Notes: generated by a model not told the origin, from the letters alone. DNA of 24,427 nucleotides from a virus (IMGVR_UViG_3300048879_000251:1-24427); one strand, 5' to 3'; numbered from the stretch's first letter, positions 1 through 8,313 are shown. Numbers and translations are program-made.

Positions 1-1
1 A

Positions 2-2593
2 AATGTCCCGACAGGGGATCAGATGTATGATTTGCAGCTTGATACCACAAAAGATACGAATTTTGGAGCAGGTCGTCCAGGAATAAAAGATGTTACAATA
101 ACATATGAAAGTTACGGTGGAGCAACAAGAAAAGCTGAGATTAACTGGACGTGTTGGTCACTTGAACAATTAGAAAAATACCAGAAAGGGTCATTTCTTT
201 CAATAGGACGTAATGTTATACTTGACTGGGGATGGGTGAGGTCTGATAAAAGAGCATCAATTAATCTGATTCCGAGAATAGTCTCTAAGAATGGAAACAC
301 TTTAGTTATAAACGAAAAGTTATTTGCACAAGTTGACAAAGAAGAAGAGGCTGGAACTCAGTCTGTATGGGAAAAGTACTCGAGAGATTACTATGGTGAT
401 TGGGCTGGCTTAGTTGGAACTGTAGTAAGTTTTACGTGGACTCAACGAGATGATGGAGGTTACGATTGTAAGACTGATGTATTAGGCAAGGGATCAAATA
501 TTTTTGCCGAAGAGTTAGATCAACCGAAAGATGTTAGTAGCGATATTCTTCCTGTTGATACGTACGATTTTAATGATATGATAAAAGATGTAGAAAAAGA
601 GTTGGATGTAGAAGGAATGAAAGCCGCGATTCAGAGTGGCGCTAAACAAAGCTTAGCTGAAAGAATGAAGTGGTTAGATCTAGAGATATTGACAAAATAT
701 TTTGCTGATGACTTATATGGAGGGATGACTGGAACAGAAGTCTTGGCCTCAAAGGATCAGTGCATATTTGCAATAGTCACGCCAAATGAAGGAGATGAAA
801 GTATAGAGTTGTGGGAAGGGGGAGAAGAAGAAGAAATTGAGCCTGCTGAAGGTGAGGCTAAACCATGGTTTACAAAGATGAAAGATATGTTTACTGATGC
901 AGGATACGAATCACCCGCACGAGCACTTGGCCGTTCAAAAGATTTTACTAATGATATTTGGGTGACATTAGGTTGGCTAGAAGACAATATCATATCATAC
1001 TATGTTCCTTTTGTCGAAGAGAAAGATTCAAAAGTGAGGATAGCTGAATTTAGGTCACTTGTAAGAGAAGATGGTAAATTAAAATCCGTTACGATGAAAA
1101 ATCACAAGCAGCTAGTCACATATGATCCATCTATATTTATACTGCCAGGCCAGTATAATGTAGATTGGTTTGCACCCTTAAAGGATGCAGAATCAGGCAT
1201 GACTCCAAGCCCATATCAACAATTAGCAGAAAAAATTAAGGGTTCTACAAAAATACAATTCCAAGTGGGCGAAGAATGGGATGATAATGACGAGGGCAGA
1301 GGGTATGTTAGAAACATACTTTTTAATTTATCTGAGGTGAAACATGCATTTTCTTTGCCTGGCACATCAATTCAAAGTGCTGTGCTTAGTCTTGTAAATA
1401 GGATAAATTCTGCATTTTTGATAGAGAGTTTTGAAGTTGGTCTGCTGTCTGGGGAGAATAAATCACCAAAAAGGTATGGTATAAGGATTGTGAATGAGGA
1501 CAAAAATAAAGACACCGATCAGAAAAAAGATCCAAAAAATTCTTTTATTTTTGAAAATTATGGATTCAATTCATTAATACATCAAGGGTCACTACAATTA
1601 AGTGCTGCTGTTCCAAATAAAATGGCTATTGTTGCAGGATATTCTAGTACTAGATTTGGTAATACTGACAATGATGATATAATACAAGAATATGTCTTTG
1701 GAGGAATGGCAGATGAGGAAAAGATAAAGGCTAAAGCTGTAGCAGAGTTCTTTGCAAGCGCTGAAAATAGGTCTACAATAGCAGATGCGTATGATAATAA
1801 GAAGAACTCAAAAGGAACTTTTTTAGAAACTTTTGGTGTATTAAACCCATGTGAACAAGGGGAAATAAAAGAGATAGAAGATAAAGGTTTGAGTGGAGAA
1901 TGGAACCATGTAATTCTTGAAAATATTGACAAGGTGGCTGCAAAACCGAGTGAGAAGGCTTTAGAGGCATTTAGTAAAAAGTATGAAGAAGTAGTAACGA
2001 GGTCACATCGTTTAGAAGAGTCTAACAATATAGATGAAGCTGCGGCAGCATTAAATATACTTTCGTATACTAATTTAGGAGGCAAAGGTACTGAAGACAT
2101 CTATAGGTATCCTTATGATGCATCTGGCAAGTTAAGAAAACACTACGTAAGAACACTTCAATTCTGGTTACAGGACAATTATCTATCAAGGATGGTAGGT
2201 GGCTTGGCCTCTGATATGGCATTGCCAATCACGCTTTCGATGACAATTGATGGATGTGGTGGCATCACACCGGGCAATATGTTTAGATTAGCGCATCTTC
2301 CGGAAGTGTATGGACAGCTAAATATCAAAGAGGGTGCAGGACCAAAGACATACTTTCATATGAATAGTGTATCACATGTTATTGATGAAAGTGGCTGGAA
2401 GACAAACATTGAGGGCCAATTAAGTAAGAATGGAGAGGTTTCAGCAGCTGAATTAGAACAAATTTTGAAAGAAAAGTATGGTGATGAATTCACTTTGTCT
2501 GATTTAAGGAAAAAAATAATAGCAGCTATGAATGTTACTACACAGAAGATGTTGGTTCTTGGGCCCGGTCGAGAAGAGGTTGGATCCACATAA
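2..2593 (+). CDS. putative baseplate/tail structural protein (5' end outside window)
   Basis: The reading frame is open to the window edge. Codons for N-V-P-T-G-D-Q precede the first ATG at 23 without a stop, so the gene very probably begins upstream and this is its 3' part of about 860 residues. The N-terminal part holds a WTCWSLEQLEKY...FLSIG...LDWGW segment. The C-terminal part holds PITLSMTIDGCGGITPGN followed by an H-V-I-D-x-S-G-W...IEG segment. I associate both with large baseplate or tail-hub-like proteins of T4-type marine phages, and the C-terminal segment loosely recalls the late-control D/hub fold. There is no signal peptide or membrane segment. An acidic, low-complexity stretch (EEEEIEPAEGEAK) lies near residues 270-285. 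The stop overlaps the next start by one base (TAATG), which suggests translational coupling. The virion role is inferred from resemblance and may be wrong in detail. Confidence 0.5.
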   Translation, partial: NVPTGDQMYDLQLDTTKDTNFGAGRPGIKDVTITYESYGGATRKAEINWTCWSLEQLEKYQKGSFLSIGRNVILDWGWVRSDKRASINLIPRIVSKNGNTLVINEKLFAQVDKEEEAGTQSVWEKYSRDYYGDWAGLVGTVVSFTWTQRDDGGYDCKTDVLGKGSNIFAEELDQPKDVSSDILPVDTYDFNDMIKDVEKELDVEGMKAAIQSGAKQSLAERMKWLDLEILTKYFADDLYGGMTGTEVLASKDQCIFAIVTPNEGDESIELWEGGEEEEIEPAEGEAKPWFTKMKDMFTDAGYESPARALGRSKDFTNDIWVTLGWLEDNIISYYVPFVEEKDSKVRIAEFRSLVREDGKLKSVTMKNHKQLVTYDPSIFILPGQYNVDWFAPLKDAESGMTPSPYQQLAEKIKGSTKIQFQVGEEWDDNDEGRGYVRNILFNLSEVKHAFSLPGTSIQSAVLSLVNRINSAFLIESFEVGLLSGENKSPKRYGIRIVNEDKNKDTDQKKDPKNSFIFENYGFNSLIHQGSLQLSAAVPNKMAIVAGYSSTRFGNTDNDDIIQEYVFGGMADEEKIKAKAVAEFFASAENRSTIADAYDNKKNSKGTFLETFGVLNPCEQGEIKEIEDKGLSGEWNHVILENIDKVAAKPSEKALEAFSKKYEEVVTRSHRLEESNNIDEAAAALNILSYTNLGGKGTEDIYRYPYDASGKLRKHYVRTLQFWLQDNYLSRMVGGLASDMALPITLSMTIDGCGGITPGNMFRLAHLPEVYGQLNIKEGAGPKTYFHMNSVSHVIDESGWKTNIEGQLSKNGEVSAAELEQILKEKYGDEFTLSDLRKKIIAAMNVTTQKMLVLGPGREEVGST

Positions 2594-3183
2594 TGCCATT
2601 AAAAATTGAATTTAAAGAGGGACCATTCATCACAAAAAAGGGTGAGTTTAAATATTCAGACACTAGTATCGGTGTGCGAAGAGATCAAGAATATTTTATA
2701 CTTCGCTTAGAAAGCAAAACCACAGAGTACAGATTAAAATCCAATAATGAACTTATTGTTAGAAAATTTAAGAGTGTGATCGAACAGTATAAACATGCTA
2801 AACCTGGTATCTCTAGAGACATCTATCCAAAAGAAATATTTCCTACAAGTAAGAATTTAAATTTTAAAAAGAAATTTATCAAAAGAATTTTTGCAAAAAA
2901 TGTCATAAGAGAGCGACCTTCTATAGTAGAAGTTGAGTCCATAACAAAAACAAAGTCATATATTTTTGTTACAATTGAGTGGCAAATAGGAGGTACTATT
3001 AAGAGCGCAAAATTATTTAATCAGAAATCTTTATTAAAAGTGAAACGTGTAATGCCGGAGTTATTAATAGAAATACCTCTACTACAGTTACATGAATCAA
3101 AATTTAGTGATGAATTAAAGAATAGGAGACTATTAAGAGCAGATGTTATGAGTCCACAAAGTAATGCTGAGTCTGGTGGGTAA
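2593..3183 (+). CDS. hypothetical protein, 196 aa
   Basis: I do not recognise this protein. It starts in a TAATG overlap with the large structural gene and is probably co-translated with it. It is basic and lysine-rich, with alternating beta-type segments (for example YFILRLES and YIFVTIEWQIGG) and no cysteines, signal peptide or membrane helix. The last residues (about 183-196, DVMSPQSNAESGG) look like a flexible tail. A short AT-rich gap of 42 bases separates it from the polymerase gene that follows. Its place directly after a tail/baseplate-type gene suggests a small virion or assembly protein, but this is only context. Sequence-profile or structure comparison with phage baseplate wedge proteins would be the test. 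Confidence 0.6.
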   Translation: MPLKIEFKEGPFITKKGEFKYSDTSIGVRRDQEYFILRLESKTTEYRLKSNNELIVRKFKSVIEQYKHAKPGISRDIYPKEIFPTSKNLNFKKKFIKRIFAKNVIRERPSIVEVESITKTKSYIFVTIEWQIGGTIKSAKLFNQKSLLKVKRVMPELLIEIPLLQLHESKFSDELKNRRLLRADVMSPQSNAESGG

Positions 3184-3194
3184 ATAATTTTAAA

Positions 3195-3223
3195 TTTTCA
3201 AGTTATAAAATGATATATATAAT
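3195..3223 (+). promoter_or_regulatory. possible promoter before the family A polymerase gene
   Basis: A perfect TATAAT lies at 3218-3223, with a weak TTTTCA at 3195-3200 and a 17-base spacer. The predicted start would fall at or just after the ATG at 3226. This promoter would therefore give a leaderless or 5'-truncated message, unless a phage-specific promoter starts a little earlier. The AT-rich context makes chance matches likely. A near copy of bases 3213-3234 occurs at 15332-15353. Confidence 0.3.
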
Positions 3224-3225
3224 AA

Positions 3226-4533
3226 ATGGTTATAGAAAGTCAAAAAGAGTATCGCTCTTTTATAAAAAATATTACAAAGAAAGATGTCAGTATTGTTTTT
3301 GTTAGAGATGATTTTAGAAATCATCCTGCTGAGAGCGAAGTGTTATTTGCAAGTGTTGCATTTCAAGACAAGAATTATCACATGATGTTCAATCACTCAG
3401 AAGCTATAGAAAAATTAGATTATAGGCTTTTAAGTAGGGCTAAGAGGATATGGACTGATGATTCAAAGCAGGCCTATCATTTGACAAAATTTAAAAATTT
3501 GTATGATGTGAGAGTAATGGCACATGTGCAGGGGATTGTATTAGAGCAAATTACAGAGCCGGGTGTGTGCTTTGGATCAATGTATGAGAGGATAACCTCA
3601 AGTAGAAATGCAAATTTCTTCATCCCAGTTGTGAAACTTATAGAATATGCAGAGGTGAGACTCAAAAAGATACAGGAGGTTTATGACAGATTAGATATAA
3701 GAAAGTATCATTTAAAATATAATAATGCACTAATGGCTTTTGCAAAGGTAGAAGAGGATGGGATTAAAATTAAGAGTAGATCATTTAATGGTGTATTTAA
3801 AGATGACTTTGCGTATTCAAATTATAACATCATCACAGCCACATGCCGTCCTTCAAATACTTTTCGTGGTATTAATCTTGGTGCTTTAAACAAGAAAGAT
3901 GGAACAAGGAAAAATATTAGGTCTAGGTTTGATAAAGGAATCTTAGTTGAGTTTGATTATGATGCGTATCATCTTAGATTGTTGGCAAATATTTTAAAGT
4001 ATAATGTCCCGAGTGATATATCATTGCATCAACACCTCGCAGACACAGTTTACAATACATCATATGAGGAGTCAAAGAGAATATCGTGGCAAATACTGTA
4101 CGGAAATTTACCTTTTGACAAAAAAAAGAATCCATTTTTTGCGGAAATTGAGAAGTTTGCAAATCTTTTGCAAAACTATTATCGTGTAAATAAATGCTTT
4201 AAATCACCTATTTATAAAAAATTGTTTAATATGGAGAGTGTGACTAATGTTAATAAAAATAAATTGCTTAATTATTTTGTTCAATCGTATGAGACAGAAA
4301 GAAATATTGAGACAATCAAGAAAATTTCAAGGTTTATAAAAGGTCGTAGTGCACACATGGTATTATATATGTACGATAGCTTTCTATTCGATCTAGATAG
4401 GACAGAGGGATCCAAAACCATATTGGGTGTAAAAGAAATTTTACAGGATGGTATATACCCAGTAAAGATACATGCAGGTCTAAATTATGACTCCATGCAA
4501 GATATAACGGAGAGGATAAATGAGATTAAGTAA
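3226..4533 (+). CDS. divergent family A (Pol I-like) DNA polymerase with degenerate exonuclease domain
   Basis: This is a 435-residue Pol I-type polymerase. Residues 1-165 resemble a 3'-5' exonuclease fold that has lost its catalytic carboxylates: FVRDD near 25-29 stands where FDTET is expected, and DVRVMAH near 94-100 stands where DTMLES is expected. The polymerase part keeps R208 (Klenow R668), motif A DYDAYHLR with D244 (D705), motif B K284 and Y292 (K758, Y766), N349/Q353 (N845/Q849) and motif C D384 (D882). It departs from the family at H249 (normally Glu710, the steric gate), W288 (Phe762), Y280 (Arg754) and motif C YDS instead of HDE. Both metal-binding aspartates are present, so activity is plausible. 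No 5'-nuclease domain is attached; a separate one lies at 10857-11873. No Shine-Dalgarno precedes the ATG. The gene overlaps the next by 14 bases and sits among virion-type genes, away from the replication block. Confidence 0.85.
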   Translation: MVIESQKEYRSFIKNITKKDVSIVFVRDDFRNHPAESEVLFASVAFQDKNYHMMFNHSEAIEKLDYRLLSRAKRIWTDDSKQAYHLTKFKNLYDVRVMAHVQGIVLEQITEPGVCFGSMYERITSSRNANFFIPVVKLIEYAEVRLKKIQEVYDRLDIRKYHLKYNNALMAFAKVEEDGIKIKSRSFNGVFKDDFAYSNYNIITATCRPSNTFRGINLGALNKKDGTRKNIRSRFDKGILVEFDYDAYHLRLLANILKYNVPSDISLHQHLADTVYNTSYEESKRISWQILYGNLPFDKKKNPFFAEIEKFANLLQNYYRVNKCFKSPIYKKLFNMESVTNVNKNKLLNYFVQSYETERNIETIKKISRFIKGRSAHMVLYMYDSFLFDLDRTEGSKTILGVKEILQDGIYPVKIHAGLNYDSMQDITERINEIK

Positions 4534-6694
4534 GATCATAAGTGATGCAGTAGATGATGCATCATATAAGACTGCGAATGGCATGATTGACTTAAGCGAC
4601 CCTTACCATCACTATCTTGTTGCAGAATCATTAAAAGAGTTTTTAGATCCTGATGTGATTGAAGCTGCTCTATTTGGTGAAAAAGAAGATGATCAGGATA
4701 AAAGTTTTCCAGCAGTAAAGGTGGAAACTGGAAACGTTTCATCGTTTGATACAGAAGATGCTAGGAAGAAAGCTATCGATAACGGAACTCACGCGGAGGT
4801 TGGAAGTGCTAAGGCAAAGAAAGCTCAAGCAAATGCTGGTGGAAAAAAACAAGATGCAGAAACTCCAGAGGCAGAGCCTGATACAGCTATAGATTTGTCT
4901 CAAGATGAAACAGATGCACTGGTTGCAGAGGTAGATAATGAGATTAGTGTTGCTCAGAAAATTGATAGAACAAAACAGGCAAATCTTAAAAAGGAATTGC
5001 ATCCTGTACTTAAAAGTATTTCTAAGAAAATTGAAAAATTAATAGACGCGGGTAAAAAAGATGAGGCTAAAGCGTTAGCTCAAAAACTAGTGGATGATTT
5101 AGGTTTACAGCAAGCATTATATCTACAAAAATTTTCTGATGGTAAGCGCTGGGGTGAAAAGGAAGGAAAGATTTATGTAGGGCCGAATGGTTTAAAACTT
5201 ACTGGTGCAAAAACAGGCCGGTCTGTAGGGCAGGCAGACATTATAAACATATTAGCTAAAGCAGATGTAAAAATACCTGTGAAGCCTAAAGGCATAAGTA
5301 GAACTGCAATGTCGATACAACATACGACAAGAGACAGAATAGAAGGCACGGTTACGTCACGCACGACAGATAAGGATAAATTAATTAAAGAAATAAAAAT
5401 TGGTGGTCGAACAATAACATTTATTGCTGACCCGGAGAGCGACACTTATGAATTAGATTTATTAAAATTAAATAACATTGAAGATGGTGAAATTTCTTTT
5501 GTAGATATTGGAGATACATCAACAGTAGCAGGAAGAGAGGTGGCAATAACTACAATAGCGGATGGCATAAACGATATGTTTGTCGAGATGGAAGATTACC
5601 TTGATGACAGCCCAGGTAGTATAGGTATTGCTGACAGGTGCGAAATCATTTTAGATAAAATAAAGGATCCAGCGCTCTCTAAAGAAGAGCATCAAAAATT
5701 AATGTTAGAAATGTTAGCATTAACAAAAGAAGCACTGCCAGATTCAGAGGTAAATGAATTTAGAGACATGTCAGCTTATATTGCAGAATCACTTGAGGCT
5801 ATGAGGCATTTAAAGAATGGACGTGAAACACTCGTGCCTGCATCAGGAAATTTTAAAACTGCAGACGTGATTCCTCTTATTGATGGTAATCCACAGCCAA
5901 CGTTAGTGACAATAAATGGTGTACAAAGTGAATTAAAAGGTGTAAAAGGAATAGCTGGTACATCAGTTAAACTTTCAGGAGGTGCACCATCATCATTACC
6001 TGCAAAGCATAAAAATACTATTTATGGTAAATTAGATAAACCCATAACTGTGAAGGGGAAAATAACAAGTGACACAAAGGAAGTAGTATCACAGGTGCTT
6101 TCATATTATCCTGATTTGTTTGGTGTGAAAGGAAATAAAAAGAAGTCAATTGCCGCTGTTCCTAAAGTATCAATGGACCCTATTCCGCCAGGAGACTATT
6201 ATGAATCATCAAGTGCTGATCTTTGGGATACATTCTTTGAATACTATCCAGAATTAAGTGGTTCCGGAGTACAAGATGATATGATGGCGTATATCACTGG
6301 TAAGGTAGAAACTCAGTTAGCTAGGATTGAAAAATCTGATCCGGATCGTATGGAAAAGGCTGAATCTAAAGATGCAAGAGAACAAAGAATGAAGTTGTAT
6401 CACATAAGTCAATATATCGCAGGAATGATATCAAATCATCCAGAGCATGGCATGCGACAGCAAGCATTTGCAAATTCAGATTATAGAGCAGGAAAAAAAG
6501 ATGGAAAAACGGTATTCACAATAAAAGAAGCAGACGGAATTGAAACATTATCTTATGTTGGTTTTGCACCTGATCAGGGATATACAATATCAGCAGATGG
6601 ACATATCTCTCCAACAAATACGTATTCATCTCATTTAAAACATGTGAATCCTGCATTAAAGGTGTTGGCTAAGTATGAGAAAAAAAGTGATTAA
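4520..6694 (+). CDS. hypothetical protein, 724 aa, possibly virion-associated
   Basis: I do not recognise this large protein. Visible regions are an N-terminal acidic segment (1-75), an Ala/Lys/Glu-rich low-complexity and probably coiled region (about 80-200, with KKIEKLIDAGKKDEAKALAQKL), a central mixed alpha/beta part with a helix-rich stretch near 340-430, and a beta-rich part near 440-530 containing TLVTINGVQSELKG and SVKLSGGAPSS. A C-terminal helical region follows. It has no signal peptide, membrane segment or cysteine pair motif. The gene overlaps the upstream polymerase by 14 bases and the next small gene by 8-20 bases, so it belongs to the same transcript. The ITINGV...SVKLSGG segment could be a degenerate nuclease-type beta sheet (D/E-x-K-like), but I cannot assign catalytic residues. 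Size and position suggest an internal or structural virion protein; this is inference. Confidence 0.55.
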   Translation: MRLSKIISDAVDDASYKTANGMIDLSDPYHHYLVAESLKEFLDPDVIEAALFGEKEDDQDKSFPAVKVETGNVSSFDTEDARKKAIDNGTHAEVGSAKAKKAQANAGGKKQDAETPEAEPDTAIDLSQDETDALVAEVDNEISVAQKIDRTKQANLKKELHPVLKSISKKIEKLIDAGKKDEAKALAQKLVDDLGLQQALYLQKFSDGKRWGEKEGKIYVGPNGLKLTGAKTGRSVGQADIINILAKADVKIPVKPKGISRTAMSIQHTTRDRIEGTVTSRTTDKDKLIKEIKIGGRTITFIADPESDTYELDLLKLNNIEDGEISFVDIGDTSTVAGREVAITTIADGINDMFVEMEDYLDDSPGSIGIADRCEIILDKIKDPALSKEEHQKLMLEMLALTKEALPDSEVNEFRDMSAYIAESLEAMRHLKNGRETLVPASGNFKTADVIPLIDGNPQPTLVTINGVQSELKGVKGIAGTSVKLSGGAPSSLPAKHKNTIYGKLDKPITVKGKITSDTKEVVSQVLSYYPDLFGVKGNKKKSIAAVPKVSMDPIPPGDYYESSSADLWDTFFEYYPELSGSGVQDDMMAYITGKVETQLARIEKSDPDRMEKAESKDAREQRMKLYHISQYIAGMISNHPEHGMRQQAFANSDYRAGKKDGKTVFTIKEADGIETLSYVGFAPDQGYTISADGHISPTNTYSSHLKHVNPALKVLAKYEKKSD

Positions 6695-6938
6695 ATTAAA
6701 AGATATATTAATGGAGGCTAAGTGGGACAATATAGCCGGCAGAGTTTGGGATCATATCATATCCAATGAGGTACATGTGACGCAGGAGAAGCTGAAGGAA
6801 ATATCAGATATAGTAGCTAGGAAAGGTAAGATAAGTAAGGATGGTTTGTATTCTGCAGTCATGAGAGTTGGTGAGGAAAAGAACTGGTTTACTAAATTTA
6901 TTATGTACCCTGATGAAGGAGGGGCGGGAGTTTTCTAA
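6675..6938 (+). CDS. small hypothetical protein with capsid-targeting-like leader
   Basis: This 75-87 residue protein overlaps the end of the upstream gene. Two starts are possible: ATG at 6675 (MRKKVIKLKDILMEA) or GTG at 6687, which gives (M)IKLKDILMEA. The second matches the N-terminus of the next gene (MIKLKDLLREE) almost exactly, so I favour 6687, although neither has a strong Shine-Dalgarno. In T4, internal proteins carry an N-terminal peptide of about 10 residues (MKTYQEFIAE) that is cut by the prohead protease gp21 after (I/L)-x-E. Here L-M-E followed by A has that form. The remaining body (KWDNIAGRVWDHI onwards) is unrecognised. Its stop overlaps the next ATG (TAATG). Delivery into the capsid is inference. 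Confidence 0.6.
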   Translation: MRKKVIKLKDILMEAKWDNIAGRVWDHIISNEVHVTQEKLKEISDIVARKGKISKDGLYSAVMRVGEEKNWFTKFIMYPDEGGAGVF

Positions 6939-7327
6939 TGATTAAATTAAAAGATTTATTAAGAGAAGAATTAACTGATAATGATATAAAGGTCGGTGAT
7001 GCTTATAAAAATTCAACAGCTCGAGGATTTGAGGTTACTTTTGTATACGAAAAAGAATCAAGAGGCGGAGCTACTACTATAGATTATCAATTTAAGCCAC
7101 AACACGGCCTGCACGGATTCGTGGGTGTTGGAGTTGGACCTGCTAAAGGTGTTGATGGTTGGGGCAAAGACAAAAAGATTAAGGTCACCTCTAAGATGAA
7201 AAAGGAAATGATTAAGACTTTACAAGCTGCTATGAAAAGCAAATATAAGAATTCAGAAGAGGTAGATATATTAATAAGGAATGGCTTACGATTATCTAAC
7301 GTATTAAGCTGGGTTAAGAGATTGTAA
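6938..7327 (+). CDS. small hypothetical protein with capsid-targeting-like leader
   Basis: This 129-residue protein starts in a TAATG overlap with the previous gene. Its first residues, MIKLKDLLREELTDN, repeat the leader of the preceding protein. The coding DNA repeats too: TGATTAAATTAAAAGAT occurs at 6688-6704 and 6939-6955. L-R-E followed by E fits the (I/L)-x-E cleavage rule of T4 gp21. The rest is a mixed alpha/beta domain with no motif I recognise; it includes FEVTFVYEKESRGGATTI, a Gly-rich LHGFVGVGVGPAKG stretch near 60-75 and a basic C-terminal half. The gene ends in another TAATG, which opens an eight-codon mini-ORF starting with the same leader. A packaged internal protein injected with the DNA is a reasonable guess, unproven. 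Confidence 0.65.
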   Translation: MIKLKDLLREELTDNDIKVGDAYKNSTARGFEVTFVYEKESRGGATTIDYQFKPQHGLHGFVGVGVGPAKGVDGWGKDKKIKVTSKMKKEMIKTLQAAMKSKYKNSEEVDILIRNGLRLSNVLSWVKRL

Positions 7328-7353
7328 TGATTAAGTTTAAAGGATTAATATAA
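7327..7353 (+). CDS. eight-codon leader-remnant mini-ORF (MIKFKGLI)
   Basis: ATG at 7327 overlaps the previous stop (TAATG). It reads M-I-K-F-K-G-L-I and then TAA, which itself overlaps the next ATG at 7353 (TAATG). The peptide and DNA are a decayed copy of the MIKLKDLL leader that opens the two genes before it. It could be a vestige of a lost third gene, or a coupling peptide that carries ribosomes from one gene to the next. Translation is not shown. Confidence 0.3.
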   Translation: MIKFKGLI

Positions 7354-7742
7354 TGAAAACACAATTATTATGTACATTTTGTACAATAGACACTTTTGAT
7401 GATACAATTTCTATTATTAAGTTAGCGTCAACTATTGTATTTAATAAGATTTACGTTTTTGAGAATGTAGAAGAACCGCAGTCATTGATATGTACATACA
7501 ATGTGGAGAAGACAGAAGATTTTCATCAAAATATAAAGACAATGGCAATCCATAGAAAGAAGGAGACTAATACACTATACACAATTAATGCTTTGAATGA
7601 AGCAATAAGAAAAGATAATGATGGTGAATTAGATAAGACATTCTCGTTAGAATGGTCGCAATATCAGAATAGTTTGCTTCTGACGAATGATCAGGGGCTT
7701 AATGTGGTAAAAACAAAATTATACAAAATAGTTGATGTATAA
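7353..7742 (+). CDS. hypothetical protein, 129 aa
   Basis: No known domain is recognised. The protein begins MKTQLLCTFCTID with two nearby cysteines, continues with a hydrophobic beta segment (IVFNKIYVFENV) and a conserved-looking core, HRKKETNTLYTINALNEAI (about residues 68-86), and ends with a beta-type SLLLTNDQGLNVVKTKLYKIV. The overall impression is a compact single-domain soluble protein. I have a sense that this core is common in T4-type marine phages as a protein of unknown role, but I cannot confirm that here. It starts in a TAATG overlap with the mini-ORF and is the last tightly coupled gene of the virion-side cluster. A 32-base gap with a TATAATATTTATAG-type AT tract precedes the next gene. 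Confidence 0.65.
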   Translation: MKTQLLCTFCTIDTFDDTISIIKLASTIVFNKIYVFENVEEPQSLICTYNVEKTEDFHQNIKTMAIHRKKETNTLYTINALNEAIRKDNDGELDKTFSLEWSQYQNSLLLTNDQGLNVVKTKLYKIVDV

Positions 7743-7774
7743 TATTTATAGATGTAACATAATGGAGTATAGAA

Positions 7775-8296
7775 ATGTTTATCAACAAAAATAAAAAATC
7801 AAATTGGATGCCGGCAAAGGGATCTTTTAGAACCATCCAGGAAAATTTTGTCAATAATGCTGGAAATGATGTATTGAAATCAATCTTGCATGAAGACTCA
7901 GATGATGATCATGAAGCGAAGATGTTTGCATTGAATCCGGGAAAGGATAAGGGAAAAGTAAGACCTGAATTAATAAAGATGGGCAAAGATATCGTAATGA
8001 TAAGCAAGAAAGCAAAAGGTGATGTAGATAAAGCACAGAAGGATATTGGCTCATATCTTAAGAGAAAAGGATTCAAAGGTGACGGACAAAATGCTATATG
8101 GCCAATGAAAGGCGCACAGTGGTTTCAAGATGACGAATACCAAGGAGAACTGGAGTCAGGCCAGCTAGCTGATATGACAGTTACTAAGTCTATATTCATC
8201 GATATTTCTACAGGAAAAGTAACAGATAACTGGTCACCTGGAGCTTACGGAATATATAGGCCGTCCAAATCAGAAAAGTCAGGTTGGGAAATGTAA
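7775..8296 (+). CDS. hypothetical protein, 173 aa
   Basis: This protein is not recognised. It starts at ATG after a weak purine-rich site (ATGGAGTATAGAA). The first 45 residues are polar and lack predicted structure, and include LKSILHED, an (I/L)-x-E-type site that a T4-like prohead protease could cut. The middle is lysine-rich and helical (about 62-95, ending KDIGSYLKRKGFKGDG). The C-terminal third has beta strands and aromatics (AIWPMKGAQWFQDDEYQG, SIFIDISTGKVTDNW, GAYGIYRP). It has no cysteines, signal peptide or membrane segment. It is the last gene before a 680-base non-coding region. Its place after the leader-bearing small proteins suggests a virion-associated or injected protein, but nothing in the sequence proves this. 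Confidence 0.6.
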   Translation: MFINKNKKSNWMPAKGSFRTIQENFVNNAGNDVLKSILHEDSDDDHEAKMFALNPGKDKGKVRPELIKMGKDIVMISKKAKGDVDKAQKDIGSYLKRKGFKGDGQNAIWPMKGAQWFQDDEYQGELESGQLADMTVTKSIFIDISTGKVTDNWSPGAYGIYRPSKSEKSGWEM

Positions 8297-8313
8297 AACA
8301 ATTAAAAAATGTT

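Noticed and set aside
1582-2100. Long minus-strand ORF of 172 codons opposite the baseplate-like gene
   Set aside because: It is the antisense shadow of a well-formed protein; its Ser/Leu/Pro-rich composition and lack of a ribosome site argue against coding.
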